Under the pieces are notes generated by a model. That model did not search any database, was not told the DNA's origin, and was given only the letters and a program-made list of their open reading frames with translations. The position numbers and the translations under genes were made by a program. Below, piece after piece: positions 11,595 to 23,135 of a DNA stretch of 64,000 nt. Positions within the stretch are counted from its first letter, which is position 1. Every line of letters starts with the position of its first letter. Origin of the DNA: Polyporus tsugae (Eukaryota; Basidiomycota; Agaricomycetes; Polyporales; Polyporaceae); contig JAHRBS010000010.1 in the NCBI GenBank assembly GCA_024305745.1, forward strand, positions 3,851,501 through 3,915,500, read 5' to 3'.

Positions 11595-13214
11595 ATGCCC
11601 TCCACCCCCTCCACCCTCGCAGACCTCATCGCCCAGCTCTCCGCGGACCCGGATCCCACACGCGAGTCCATCGCGTCCGAACTCGGCGGTGCGCGCCCTT
11701 CCTCTCCCCGCCCACCGTCCGCGCAGAGCGCTCATCATCCCTGATTTCCACCCCACCCCCGCATCGCTCGTTCCCCCGTCCGTCCATCCATCCATCGCGC
11801 CCACGACGACGGACATGCAGTCCTTCAGAGCATCTACGGAGAAGACGCGGTGAGCGTCTGGAAGCCCTCGTCGCGCGCGCCCTCTCCCGGACCCGATCGC
11901 GATCCAAGCAGCCAGAGCCCAAACCCAAAGAGCACTGAGCCCCCGGGTACGGTACGCTACGAGGTCACCCTCAGGTACGTTCGAACTCCCTGTGCTCCTT
12001 GTGCTCCTTCCTTGCGCGCCGCGATGCGTCTGGCAGAACGGCTCATTCACCACCACCCACGCGCGGACGTAACGTAGCATCGAGCCGGACCACCCCGACC
12101 CCGATCCCGCCCCGCCCTCCGGATCCCACCCCGTGAACATCCTCGTCTCCCTCCCCCCCACCTACCCCGCCTCCGCCCCTCCCCAGCTGCAGCTCCTCTC
12201 GCGCTACATCGGCCCGTACGGCGTCGACGCGCCGTTGTTTGGCACCGTCCTGCGCACGTACATCTCGCGGGGCGCGGTCGAGTGGGTCCCCGGGGCGGAA
12301 TGCGTGTTCGACGGGCTGGAGTGGGTCAAGGAGCGCTGTGTCGAGTGGATGGGGGAGCGGCTGAGCGAGAGGAAGGCGGGCGAGCTGATGAGGGAGGACG
12401 GACGGGAGCGCGAGCGCGCGCGTGGCCACGATGGCCATAGGGAGGATGGGGAAGAGGCCCACGAGCGAGATGGGAAAGGCGGCGGTGGGATGGTTCGCGC
12501 GGTCGAGGTCCAGGTGGTCGACGCCCCGGCGGAGATGCAGATGCCGCCTGGGATCATGATCGTGGAGGCGGAGCCGATCCAGGATCGGAAGAGCTCGTTC
12601 GTCGGGCGCGCGTGCCGCGTTACGGATCCATCGCAGGTATGTTCAAACTTCACGCCCTCCCTCGTTGAGTAGTTCTAGTTCTCGCGTCGCTCACACCGAA
12701 GTGAGCAGGTTCCGATCATCCTCGCTCATCTCATGTCCGACCGCCGAATAGCGCGTGCCGCCCACCCGATCATTAACGCGTGGCGGTGTCGTGTGGGCTC
12801 TATCCCTATCCTTCACCAGGGTGAGTACGCTGCGTGTCGCTCGACTCGTCCTCTCGCCCTCAGCTCAACATGTATGTATGTGTAGACAATGACGACGATG
12901 GGGAGACCGCGGCCGGAGGACGTTTAGCGCACCTCTTGCAGATTCTGGTACGTGTCAAAGAGCGATGGCTGCTTTTTCTTCACACGCGGTGCGCCGAGGC
13001 TGAGGCTGGCAATCTCGCTATCCAGGAGGTCGACAACGTCCTCGTAATCGTGACGCGCTACTTTGGCGGCATCCACTTAGGACCGGACAGGTTCAAGCAC
13101 ATCAACCAGGCGGCGCGCAACGCGCTCGAGCTTGGGGGGTTCCTAGACGTCCCGGACGACGATCACGGCGGGCGGAGACACGGGAAGCCCGGAAGGACGA
13201 CGGCGAAGCGATGA
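11595..13214 (+). CDS. YIH1: YIH1/IMPACT homologue, Gcn2 regulator (389 aa)
   Basis: Six exons, 11595-11688, 11821-11974, 12078-12636, 12709-12820, 12886-12947 and 13026-13214, give 389 residues. The N-terminal half is an RWD domain (LQSIYGEDAV, VNILVSLPPTYPASAPPQL), which in YIH1/IMPACT binds Gcn1. The C-terminal half is the IMPACT/UPF0029 domain (DRKSSFVGRACRVTDPSQ, VTRYFGGIHLGPDRFKHIN, ARNALELGGF). The family keeps Gcn1 from activating the eIF2alpha kinase Gcn2 and so damps the amino-acid starvation response. The protein is longer than yeast Yih1 because of an Arg/Glu-rich linker between the domains. All exon phases agree. Confidence 0.9.
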
Positions 13215-13235
13215 TGATGATGATGATGATGATGT
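13211..13235 (+). repeat. ATG trinucleotide microsatellite
   Basis: About eight GAT/ATG units begin at the stop codon of the YIH1-like gene and extend into its 3' UTR. Confidence 0.9.
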
Positions 13236-13484
13236 TGTGTGCGCAGAGGATACGGATACAGTAACACAAAGGTCTCTCCGACGGCGACTCGGAACCCAGC
13301 GTCAGGGCCTGAACGGCTCACGTCGGTACTATCCTTTCGAGAATCGATTTCGATAGAAGTACAAACCCCGGTACATAGACCGACAGATGCTACCTACAAT
13401 TATATTATATGCATTATGCTTGTACTTATACGTCCACGGAGGGATCGACACAAGAACAAGAACGCGGCAGCGGGAACCCCGAGG

Positions 13485-14865
13485 TTATTCACGAGTGTAT
13501 GGCGGGGGAAGCACGACCGGGTCTCCTGCCCCCAGCCGCAGCCCAGAATCGACCGACTGCATCACCTGCGGCTGGACGTCGGCGGCCTCGCTCCTCCCAG
13601 CTTGCCCGCCCGCCCCCGAACTTCGTGTCGATGGGGGGTCGCTCGAGCGTATTCGTTCTGTCGGCACACTGTGACTGTCGGCGGCTGACGTTGAAGGTGG
13701 ATGGGCGCTCGGAGGCGGAGGTAGACCGGTATGCGTGGGGAGGGGCCCCGACGCGCTCACGGTCGTCGGCGGCGGCAACGTTAGCGTCGCGGAGAGCGTG
13801 GGCGTCGACGCGCTCGCCATATGCATCATCTGCTTTTGAGAGGGCGGGGAGGAGGCTTGGGGGAGGCTCGTCTCGTCATCGGGACTCCGCCAGGAACCAA
13901 ACGGTCGGATCGCTGTTACGCCGGCGGACGCTGTCAACGTTCAATGTTCAACGTTGGCACATTGCCAATTGAGACGACAGGTGCTGATAAGGAGACTTCT
14001 GACTTACAGGGGTCTGCGTTGACGTCGACGTTGAAGGGGCTCACGCCTTTCCTGCGTGACCGCCGTCGGCGGAGGTAGAGGAGTAGGAGTGCTAGCGCGA
14101 GCACGAGTGCTACGCCGCCGATGATTCCTCCGGCGATGGCACCTACGTGATTGTGGGACGTGCCAGGCGTTACGGTGGACGCGTTTGAGTTTGACGGCGA
14201 TGTTTGGGTGATGGTCGGAGCCGCTGTGGTGGAGGTGATTGGCGATGTGGACGGGCCCCGTTGATTGCTGGCTGGCGCAGTGGGAGTGGAAGAGGTCGTC
14301 AGCAACTGCGAGGAGGCGGATTGTGAGGAAGAATGCGAGGAAGACGGGGTTGTCGTTGTCGTTGTTGTCGAAGCGGCGGAGGGGATATACTCGATATAAT
14401 CGAGCCAGAAGACATTCGGGCTCGTCCCATTGACGTTCGTGACGACGAGGGTATGATCGCCAGGCGCGAGGCTTTTGGAGGAAAAGAACGTCACGTTCAG
14501 CTGGAAGAGGCCGGGCGCGATGACGGGTGCCGTGTAGAATCCCGCCTCGACGCCGTCGAGCGCGTAGAGCGTGGTGGGGATGCCGTGGACGTCCACGGAG
14601 CCGAGAGACCCGACGACTGACACTTGGGTCCCTGCCGTGCATTTTGTTTTGTTTCTTCAGTCAGCAGGACGCGTCGAGGAGATGAGGCGGAAACCGCGCA
14701 TGACGTATACGTACCGGTGAAAGTGAAGGACGCGGTCAGGCCTGCGGCTGCGGCCCCGTGCTTTGTGCCGTCGAGCTCTGATCCGTTCACGAATGCTTGC
14801 CACCCGGGGGAGTACTGTATGCGAGGGTCTGCATCGTCGACGAGAACCCAGCCAGACGAGGCCAT
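13485..14865 (-). CDS. Single-pass membrane glycoprotein of a local family, C-terminal PPxY (400 aa)
   Basis: Exons 14865-14715, 14631-14008 and 13912-13485 splice to 400 residues. Order of parts: an N-terminal beta-rich-looking domain (VDDADPRIQYSPGW, GTQVSVVGSLG, NVTFF, VVTNVNGTSPNVFWLDY) with N-glycosylation sequons; a Ser/Thr-rich stalk; one hydrophobic helix (GAIAGGIIGGVALVLALALL) followed by RRRRSRR; a disordered cytoplasmic tail; and the end DSGLRL...LPPPYTRE. The PPPY end is a canonical ligand for WW domains such as those of Rsp5/NEDD4 ubiquitin ligases. There is no obvious N-terminal signal peptide, so the transmembrane helix may act as signal-anchor. Paralogues lie at 18037, 30533 and 33185. 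Function unknown. Confidence 0.8.
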
Positions 14866-16680
14866 GATCACCCAGGACAGACGAATAGGTGTGGGTGGTG
14901 GGAGGGAAGGGTGGGAGTAGGAAGGAGCTCGAGAAATGCCGCCAAGCTTATACACGGTGCAGTGACAGAACGACAACTGGTCATGGTGTCCCGTTCCTGG
15001 ATTGGATTCCCCACCTTTGATAGCATGTGAAGCTAAGTATGCGTGAGTAGGGATCGATTTTGTGCATACCGCACACGTTTTGGAAACGGAGTGCCAATCA
15101 CGTCCGTCGGCGACCTGTCCTGAAAATGAAATTATGTGAATTTCACCTGCATGCAGAAACACTGATCCTTGATCTAAGTCTTGGTCGGGTCGTATCTGCT
15201 GGACTGGGGATGTGTCGGGTACATTGCGGTGATAAGCAGAGTACGTTATCATTCTCGCGGTTTCATGTCCACGGACGAGTGTTGCACTGCGGGTTCGAAA
15301 AGCAATAAGTACGGATAATCGATGCACTGGGAACTTTATCAGAACATGCATGCCCACCATTGTCATGACGTTATTTGCAAATCTTGGGGATTATTCTCTG
15401 TCCTCATCATTTCATGCAATCATCGCAATCAGGTTCAATCAGAGTCAGCAAGAACGCACCCAATGGCTTCTGCCTTGGCGAATTCGAGGGGCGGCGTCGG
15501 CTACGCTCGACCACTACGGAGATGCAGACATGAATAAGTAGAGGGCTAAGGGGAATAGTGGAACTGGGAAATCGTCGACGACAATACACATTGTGGCCGC
15601 GAAGAGTGGTACTAAGTAGTAGGTTACTACCAGGATGAGGAGGACCGTAAGTTCGCAGTTCCTCCGGCGTCCTTGGGCATGATTAGATAAGCTCTGCCAC
15701 AGCCCGGTTCGTCCTCCTCATCTTGGTCTTTGGCCTGGTCAGCGACATGTCAATATTCACAGAACGTTCGGTCGACGCCTTCCCTGCTTCAGGATACTGT
15801 CTCCCCCTGCCGCGTCATCTAGATCTCGACCAGGACGACGCTCACTCTCACTGTTATCGCGACGTTTGTTTCCGCATCTGACGATTCAAAAATCCGTGCA
15901 TATGGGTTACGGACCGACTCGGACGGGTTCGGGGGCAAGGATGGTCTGGTGGTGAGTTCCATATCTGGTTCGTCTGCTTCAACAAGCACTATCCCGCTTG
16001 CCCTACCGTTGTAACCACGGCGCCCTCGCGGAAGCCCTTGCACCGTTCGCCTCCCTTCGTACCCTGAAACTCCACCTCGTTCGGCAACCCTCGCATTTTC
16101 AACGAGCCCCCTGGCTGCAGTCGGAGGATCTTTCCCTGTATTCTAACAAGTACTTAAGTAATAATAGCGTAGGAAGCCGTGTCCGCTGCTATGTGACACG
16201 AGGTCTGGATGTAAATGTTCATAGATGGCCCGAGGCGGTCACTGTCTTGGCGGTCGACTCATTGACAGCCCTCTAGTCAATGTCCGTGACGTTGCTCTAG
16301 TATGTGATGGTGTTATGCTACCGTGGTGCGTCCGTTTGACATTAAATATTGACTCTTCGCCCCAGAATTCGGACCGTCTACCCTGGGACTTCGCAGTGGC
16401 TCCGGTTCCATGACTTGAGCCATGAATATTCGGACACACGGTCATTCGGACCACTTCTCCTTGAAACCGATTCAACGTTCAGGTAATCCTTCGATCCTAG
16501 CAATTTATCGTGGTCAGAGTGATGTTAATCGCTTCATGGTTCTCGAACTAGAATGTACGGCCGCGAAAGTAAGTACTACTACTACTTGCGGTCAGCGTTG
16601 AATGTGCCGACCTCGTCGGTGCCAGCTTGTCGCGCATGAATGCATGAATGTCCTAGGTCGGCCAGCAGCTCGCTGAAGTC
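14866..16680. other. Intergenic; possible F-box/LRR relic near 15800-16480
   Basis: No intact gene. Short plus-strand stretches such as ALAPFASLRTLKLHL (near 16030) and PGTSQWLRFHDLSHEYSD (near 16390) look like pieces of a fungal F-box/leucine-rich protein, but they are in different frames and cannot be joined convincingly. Confidence 0.3.
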
Positions 16681-16689
16681 GCCTAGACG

Positions 16690-16696
16690 TATAAAA
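16690..16696 (+). promoter_or_regulatory. TATA box of the DUF5648-like gene
   Basis: TATAAAA lies 99 bp upstream of the ATG at 16789, a normal distance for a TATA element followed by a short 5' UTR. Confidence 0.6.
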
Positions 16697-16788
16697 GCGG
16701 TCCCAAGGTGCCAGGAGAGACCAGGTCCAGCAGTACCCCGTCCTACGCCCTACGACTCGTCCAGCCCAGTCCAGTCCCTACAATCACC

Positions 16789-17405
16789 ATGAAGTTCGCT
16801 CTTGCCGCCGCCTTCATCTCCGCCGTGGTCTCCGCCGTCCAGGCTCAGTCTGAGCCCGCCGCGCCTGCTCATCTCCAGGTGAGCCCCGTCCGACGTAGCA
16901 TCCCCCGCTTACACCCTTTGCTGACCGTCGGCGGTGATCGCATGCATCACAGCACCACACCTGCTGGTACCCCACCGTCCCCCTGCTCCGGGCCTACAGC
17001 CCCTCCGCCAAGGACTACTTCTACACCACCAACGCCACCGAGATGCAGTACGCAGTCACGCACCTCGGCTACGACCAGGAGGGCGACGCGGCGATGATCC
17101 ACGCGGAGCAGACCCCCGTCACCATCCCGCTCTACCGCCTCTACAGCGCGGGCGGGTCCGACCGCGTCTACACGACGGACGCGTACGAGCGCATCATCGC
17201 CGGGGAGCACGGGTACGCCGAGGAGGGCGTCACGGGCTATGTGTACGGGACGCCGCTGTGCGGGACGGTGCCGCTGTACCGGATGTACAGCGGCTCGGGG
17301 ACGGACCACTTCTACACGACGAACGCGGAGGAGAGGGACAACGCGGTGAAGAACCTCGGGTACACCGACGAGGGCATCGCGGCGTATGTCAACCCCCAGC
17401 CTTGA
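16789..17405 (+). CDS. Small secreted protein with DUF5648-like repeats (180 aa)
   Basis: Exons 16789-16878 and 16953-17405 give 180 residues. The first 20 residues form a clear signal peptide (MKFALAAAFISAVVSAVQAQ). Three repeats follow, each with the pattern VPLYRLYS..(S/T)DHFYTTN..E...A...GY..EG..GYV, as in DUF5648. Bacterial and fungal proteins with this repeat are extracellular; the fold is probably a small beta-propeller-like or lectin-like unit, but the ligand is unknown. A TATA box precedes the gene. A possible role in the secretome or wall is inference from the signal peptide only. Confidence 0.8.
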
Positions 17406-18036
17406 GCCTTGAGCCTTGAGGTAAGTTTTTTTCAGCGTCGGCATGGGGTGTTGACCGTGCTGGAGCGTTGAAGCGCTGTTCACCGCAGGTTGTTCAACTT
17501 CAACATTAATATTCTGGGCGGTGGGACATGAAGGGATGTCAGCCAGTCGTTTCCCCTGACCGCGGGTGTGGAGAAGAGTCACTCCTTTGTTTGCATGGAC
17601 CGCCTGCCATTCTTTGCTTCTAGTGTATCTCACCCAGCCTCAGCAGCATCGGGCGAATAATGGATGCCATTTGCCAGCCTTACAAGCTTTCGAACGACGA
17701 TGCCCAAGTTCTGGTGACCGATGACGATTCCGACTCCGAGCCGTCCTGCGTACTTACTGAGTCGCACTTGGCAGATGCTTCTGGGGTCTACATTAATCGT
17801 TAGCAAAGCCTCCAATGCGGCGGTCGATCATATCGATCATAACTTGAGGTCCTCGAAGGCGTTGTTCTGTCAAGTCTGTCTGTCTTGGTGCTGCCCATCA
17901 GGTTGCTGCCCCATCGTTGGCTTAAAAATGTTAGGACCCACATCCACGAGTCTATTCAGGTTGATTCCTGTATCGCTCACCAAGACAACGAAAAGCCCCC
18001 TGACTCGACGTCGACATGATTGGAGTCGCAGTCTGA
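17406..18036. other. Intergenic, nothing supported
   Basis: Short direct repeat CCTTGAG at 17401-17419 just after the stop codon; otherwise no gene or element recognised. Confidence 0.4.
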
Positions 18037-19052
18037 CTACTGCATGTCTGGCGGAGGAGCTGCAGGCTCTGTGTCACGCCGTCGACGAAATGGCATCCTT
18101 CGAATACCCACCGCAGGGGCCGAATCGGAGCGTTGATAGGCCAAGTCTGGCTGCGTCGACTGGTGCGACAGAACCCTTCCAGGGCCTATACTCGATTCCG
18201 TCATGACATACGGCCCAACTGGAGTCGGAAACGACGACTCTTCGATTCCGAATATCGATTCAGAGGTCACGGTCGGGTCTGTGTGGTTGTGGTGGGTGCC
18301 CAAGCATCGAATGGCTGAACGTCTGTCGCCGCTGCCGCTGCGTCTTGGGTTGGTGAGATTGACCCCGGAAATGGAATGGAAAAAAAAATAGAACTTACCA
18401 CTGGGGGCGACCGCAGCGAAGCTATGGGCGCGATGGCGCCGGACCAACCACCACAGCAGCGAACCCATGACCAATGCGAGACAACACCTCCGACAATGGC
18501 ACCGACCTTAGAATCATACGACCCCTTTGCAGGCTGTGACCTGGCAGGCTGAAGACTCGCGGAGGTGGTCGCAGACTCCGAAGGGATAGTCGGGCTAGTC
18601 GGAGACGGAACAGATTCAGCGAAGAGGATGTAATCGAGCCATACGACATTGGGACTCGTGCCGTCGACGTTCGTAATCACGAGCGTGTGGTTCCATTACA
18701 TCGAGGGTGAGGGAGTTGAAGAACGTCTGCTTGAACGTGAAGATCCCAGAAACTAGCACTGGGGCTGTGTACGTGTCGACGGGGGTGCCGTCTATGGTAC
18801 CGGTACGTTATCGTTGGGAACCAACGACGCTAAGAAATGTCTCCGGTAATCCGTAGCATTTAGGTTGTCGCGCATGGGGGATGATTCAAAGGCGACTCAC
18901 CTGTGAAGTTGAACGTAGCTGTCATCCCGGCCGTATCCGCCCCCTTCACCTCCACTCCACCCATCACGACCTGCCACCCGGCTGAGTACTGAATCTGTAG
19001 ATCGAAAACTGTCCACGAAAGTCAAGTTGTTAGGCCAGCCGGTCCTTGACAT
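18037..19052 (-). pseudogene. Broken paralogue of the PPxY membrane-protein family
   Basis: The minus strand carries the family's N-terminal domain (IQYSAGWQVVMGG, TATFNFTG), the core (TFFNSLTLDV, VITNVDGTSPNVVWLDY) and a Gly-rich start of the membrane segment (GAIVGGVV). Reading frames shift at least twice: near 19010, where one extra base separates TFVDS from the IQYSAGW stretch, and near 18695, where TLDV and the NHTLVITNVDG stretch lie in different frames. After VGAIVGGVV the membrane helix does not continue cleanly. The C-terminal exon (to 18037) is open but lacks the DSGLRLY...PPPY end. No intron with usable splice sites explains both shifts, so I call it a pseudogene. Strand matches the paralogue at 13485-14865. 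Confidence 0.65.
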
Positions 19053-19490
19053 TACGCCTGGCCCCAGAAGGGAGCCAAAGAGATAGAGATGGAGAAAAAG
19101 GGGGGAAAGTCGAAAGAAGGCCTGCTTGCTCATAAACTATGGACGAAGCTGGCTCGGCTTTGCCCAGGATTTACATATCTCCGAGCGCACCAGATGCATT
19201 GGAGAGCTTCGTGAACGCACGCGGTCCGCATGCGGCCGAAGAGCTTACGCTAACGTTCGTTGACCAGCGCCGTGTGAGAATAAGGATGATGTTGAAGGAG
19301 AATGGTACATACGGGGCAAGATTCGGCCAAGGTGGTAGCACGACGGGCAATAGCGGATACCGCAGGCCGGTCATATCGCGTTCGGTCTTCGGCCCGGACG
19401 GTGGAACCCGGCTCTCTCACGTATGACCTCGCCATCGTCCACGACCATCCTCTCAACGTCCCTACTTAAACCATTACGCAGCTGCTCAGC

Positions 19491-21889
19491 ATGCGACCTC
19501 CCCATCGATTGGCATCTGTCTCCCTCGCCTTCACCTCCCGCCTCAAACTCCAGTTCATCCCCCGCCACCCCGCCTTCCGTTACCGCATGGCCAGCACCTC
19601 TCCTGTGCGCACGTATCCCACCCTCTCCAACGCGTCGCGATACTGAACGGAGCATACAGTTCGGCTTGAAGGAGCCGTCACTCGTCCACCACCAAGCGTA
19701 CATCGACGGCAACTGGCTCGACGCGAACGAAGGGGCGGTCATCAGAGTCACCAGTGCGCTTCCTTTCTCTCCCTCTCTCGTCTCCTCTCGTCATTTATCG
19801 CCGTATCGCACGCACAGACCCAGCTACCGCTGAGGAGCTGGGGACCGTGCCGGAGATGGGGTTGGCAGAGACAAAGCAGGCCATCGACGCCGCTTCGAAG
19901 GCTTTCAAGACGTGGAGCAAGACTACCGCCAAGGTACGTCCATACGTCGCCTGCTCGTATTCCGTACGTTGAGCAGGTGTGTCGTGCAGCACAGGCACGA
20001 TATCCTCCTGAATTGGTACGCGCTCATGCGGGAGCACTCGGACGACCTCTCACGGCTGATTGTGAGTCCCTCGTGGTTACAAGCCTCGTCGGCCGGCGTT
20101 CTAAACGGGGATATTAGACACTGGAGAATGGGAAGCCATTCGCGGAGGCTAAAGTGAGTTATCCTGGTGACATCGAGTTTCATTCATGTTGATGGTATTC
20201 TGCTAGGGCGAGAATGCATATAGCGCATCGTTCGTGGAGGTACGTCTGTCCATCGCAGTCCGTGGTCGGCTTGGCCTGAGAATTGACACGTCCGCAGTGG
20301 TTCGGTAAGCGGAACTCGCAGTAATCTTCCCGCGCATCTCACAAGATCCGTGTATGCAGCTGAGGAGGCCGTCCGGACATATGGCGGTGAGTGCACGTCG
20401 ACGCATCCACCATGCTCTCCGTGTTCTAACGCCTAACATCTATATCTTTTTAGAGGTCGTCCCTTCCGCGTTCTCTAACATTCGCAATGTCGTCGTGAAG
20501 CAGCCAATTGGTGCGTAGTGTGTTGTTCCCCCACCCCCTTCGCTCATGGTCCTCATGCACGATCCCAGGCGTGGTGTGCGTGCTCGTCCTCCAGCCTTGC
20601 CTTTGAGATGGGTCTGACGTCATTCGATAGCTCGATCTTGACGCCATGGAACTTCCCGTCCGCGATGATCACCCGGAAGCTCGGCGCTGCTCTTGCAGCC
20701 GGCTGCACGGCCGTCATTAAGCCGCCACCGGAGGCACCGTTCTCTGCTCTCGCGCTCGTCGAGGTGCGTTCTGGACATGATTGATTGACGGCGGCTGGTT
20801 GTCGCGCGTCAACCACGTCGCGCTGGACTGACAGATGTGGTTTTGCGCAGCTCGCGACTCGCGCTGGCGTGCCGCCTGGAGTCATCAACGTCGTAACCAC
20901 ACAGGCGAACGTGGGCGAGGTTGGCCGGGAGATGTGCGAGAACACCGCGGTAAGGAAAGTATCGTTCACGGGTAGCACGCCGGTTGCCAAGCTGCTGTAC
21001 GGCCTGGCGGCGAGCACCCTCAAGAAGGTGTCTCTCGAGGCGGGTGGCAACGCGCCCTTCATCGTCTTTGACGACGCCGACATCGATGCGGCCATCGAGG
21101 GTGCGCATATGTATCATGTCCCGTCCCTTGAGTGCACTAACGTGCTGTGCCCGCAGGCGTGATTGCGTGCAAGTTCCGTGGCACGGGCCAAACATGCGTA
21201 TGCGCGAACCGTATATACGTCCAGTCCTCCGTGTACGCGGAGTTCGCCTCGCGCCTCGCGGAGAGAGTCGCCGCGTTCAAGGTCGGCAACGGCCTCGACA
21301 AAGACACGTACGTCCCACTCACCACCGCCGTGCGCGCGCGCTACTGACCCCCAGAACAGGACGCACGGCCCGCTCATCCACGAACGGGCGGTCGAGAAGG
21401 TCCAGCGGCACATCGACGATGCCATCGCGCAGGGCGCGCAGCTGCTCGTGGGTGGCAAGCGGCTCCCTGGCGCGGGCTCGTTCTTCGCGCCCACGATCCT
21501 CTCGGACGTCCCTGCGGGCGCGCTCGTGAACAAGGAGGAGACGTTCGGGCCGCTCGCGGCGCTCACGCGGTTCGAGACGGAGGAGGAGGTCATCCGGCTG
21601 GCGAACGACGCGCCGGTCGGGCTCGCGGGATACTTCTTCTCGCGGGACGCAGGGCGCGTGTGGCGCGTCGCGGAGGCGCTGGAGGTCGGGATGGTTGGGA
21701 GCAACACGGGCTTGATTAGCCAGGCTGTGATCCCGTTCGGGGGAGTCAAGGAGAGCGGGCTCGGTAAGTTGTTCTTATTCTGTTGTGCGGGCCGTGCCAT
21801 TGCTGATTCGTGTGTTTGCAGGTCGCGAGGGCGGGCATGGGATCGACGAGTACATGAACGTCAAGTTGATCGCTTTTGGCGGCCTGTAA
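19491..21889 (+). CDS. UGA2: Succinate-semialdehyde dehydrogenase, probably mitochondrial (522 aa)
   Basis: Fifteen exons can be placed: 19491-19604, 19660-19753, 19818-19933, 19990-20061, 20118-20153, 20207-20239, 20298-20304, 20360-20386, 20454-20510, 20569-20575, 20631-20763, 20851-21100, 21157-21307, 21360-21763 and 21822-21889. They keep one frame of 522 residues. Aldehyde dehydrogenase motifs are complete: ILTPWNFP, general base E295 in SLEAGGNAP, nucleophile C329 in [11 protein letters not shown], and KEETFGPLA. The overall match is best to NAD(P)-dependent succinate-semialdehyde dehydrogenase, the last step of the GABA shunt. The chosen start gives a basic, acid-free leader ([19 protein letters not shown]) like a mitochondrial presequence; an in-frame ATG at 19423 without the first intron is the alternative. 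Confidence 0.9.
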
Positions 21890-23135
21890 AGGGAAGCGGC
21901 TGGCAGTCGGCGAGAGAATCGAAGGCGAAAAGCGCCGCGTCAAGTGCGTACATACAGGACTTGGATGGATCTGTTATTATCACACTAGGCTTTTTGATAT
22001 TGTACTGTTAGCCACCGACACATACGCACATTTCTAACACCACACTGTACGGAACACATCATTGGCAACAATCTGAATTCCGTCAGTCAAACACAGCGAT
22101 TATCCCTTAAAGTTATACAACGGGATAGAATGCGAAGGCGACTTGAATTTGCCCTGTGTCTCGAACACTCAAGGCTCGGTCCCGAACGGCCTTGTGCTTG
22201 ATGGAAGCATTGCGCGAGCGGTACAATACGTTCGGCCAGGTGCCGGAGATGGCGCGACGCTCATCTCTGTAAAGTCGTACATCCGGGCGTCGATCCTTCG
22301 CGTGGAATAAACCCATCCAAGTCGGCATCCACCAGCCCTGGTGTAAAACACGGCTGGGCCTTGTATTCTCGCCCGAGGAAAAAAAACACGTCCATTTCGG
22401 TTTTCCACGGTACGTACCTGCAACCACGGAACATCTGTTTTCCGTGGCCGTTTTCCGGGGGCGGAAGGCGCACAATTAATACCCCACGCCGAGAGGGCCC
22501 ACTCCTTCAAGGTGGCCGCAGAGATAGTCGGACATTGACTCGGTGTACACAATATGACAATGTATTCTGTATTTGTATGTTGCCAACTGTGGCAGTCAGC
22601 TGTACATGTGCTTCGAGCAGGGATATCGGTATTACAGGATAAGTTACAGTAACACAAGAACCGGGTATAGTCCATACGAACGAAACACTAATAAGCAACG
22701 AAAGATCTCGGAACGATTCTAGATAAAGCATGAAACTCGTATCCAAGCACCAAGCACCCGAGGTAAGCAAAGCTGGTCGTGAGGTGAAGACGCCGACGCT
22801 GACAGAGCAGGACCCAAGTAAGTAAGTCAAGTCACCGATCTCCAAAAACATCCTCTTCAGCCGCAGATCTGTCCTATAGCCCACACCGCGGCACCGACAG
22901 CCAGCCACATCACGCCAACCCCAGGCCCCGCGCAACACGTATCAGGAATCGCCGCCGCGGCGCTGCGACGCGGATGCAATGGCAGGCGAAAGTTCCCAGC
23001 CCAGCGAATCGGTCCCGGCCAGTCCCCCAGTTCCCCAGACCCAAGCCTCCAGTTCCGAATACCCAAGGTATGTAGTCGACCACGCTCCCCCGAAGCGATC
23101 GCGAACAATGCGCGCGCACCCTGCTGCTGCGCCTA
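21890..23135. other. Intergenic between two convergent genes, nothing supported
   Basis: No convincing coding stretch. The 3' ends of the dehydrogenase and the DUF6699 gene face each other across 1.2 kb. Confidence 0.4.

Noticed and set aside
11472..12462. Minus-strand open frames over the YIH1-like gene
   Set aside because: Shadows of a well-supported six-exon gene on the plus strand.
15800..16480. F-box/LRR gene
   Set aside because: Only two short protein-like pieces in different frames; kept as a possible relic, not a gene.
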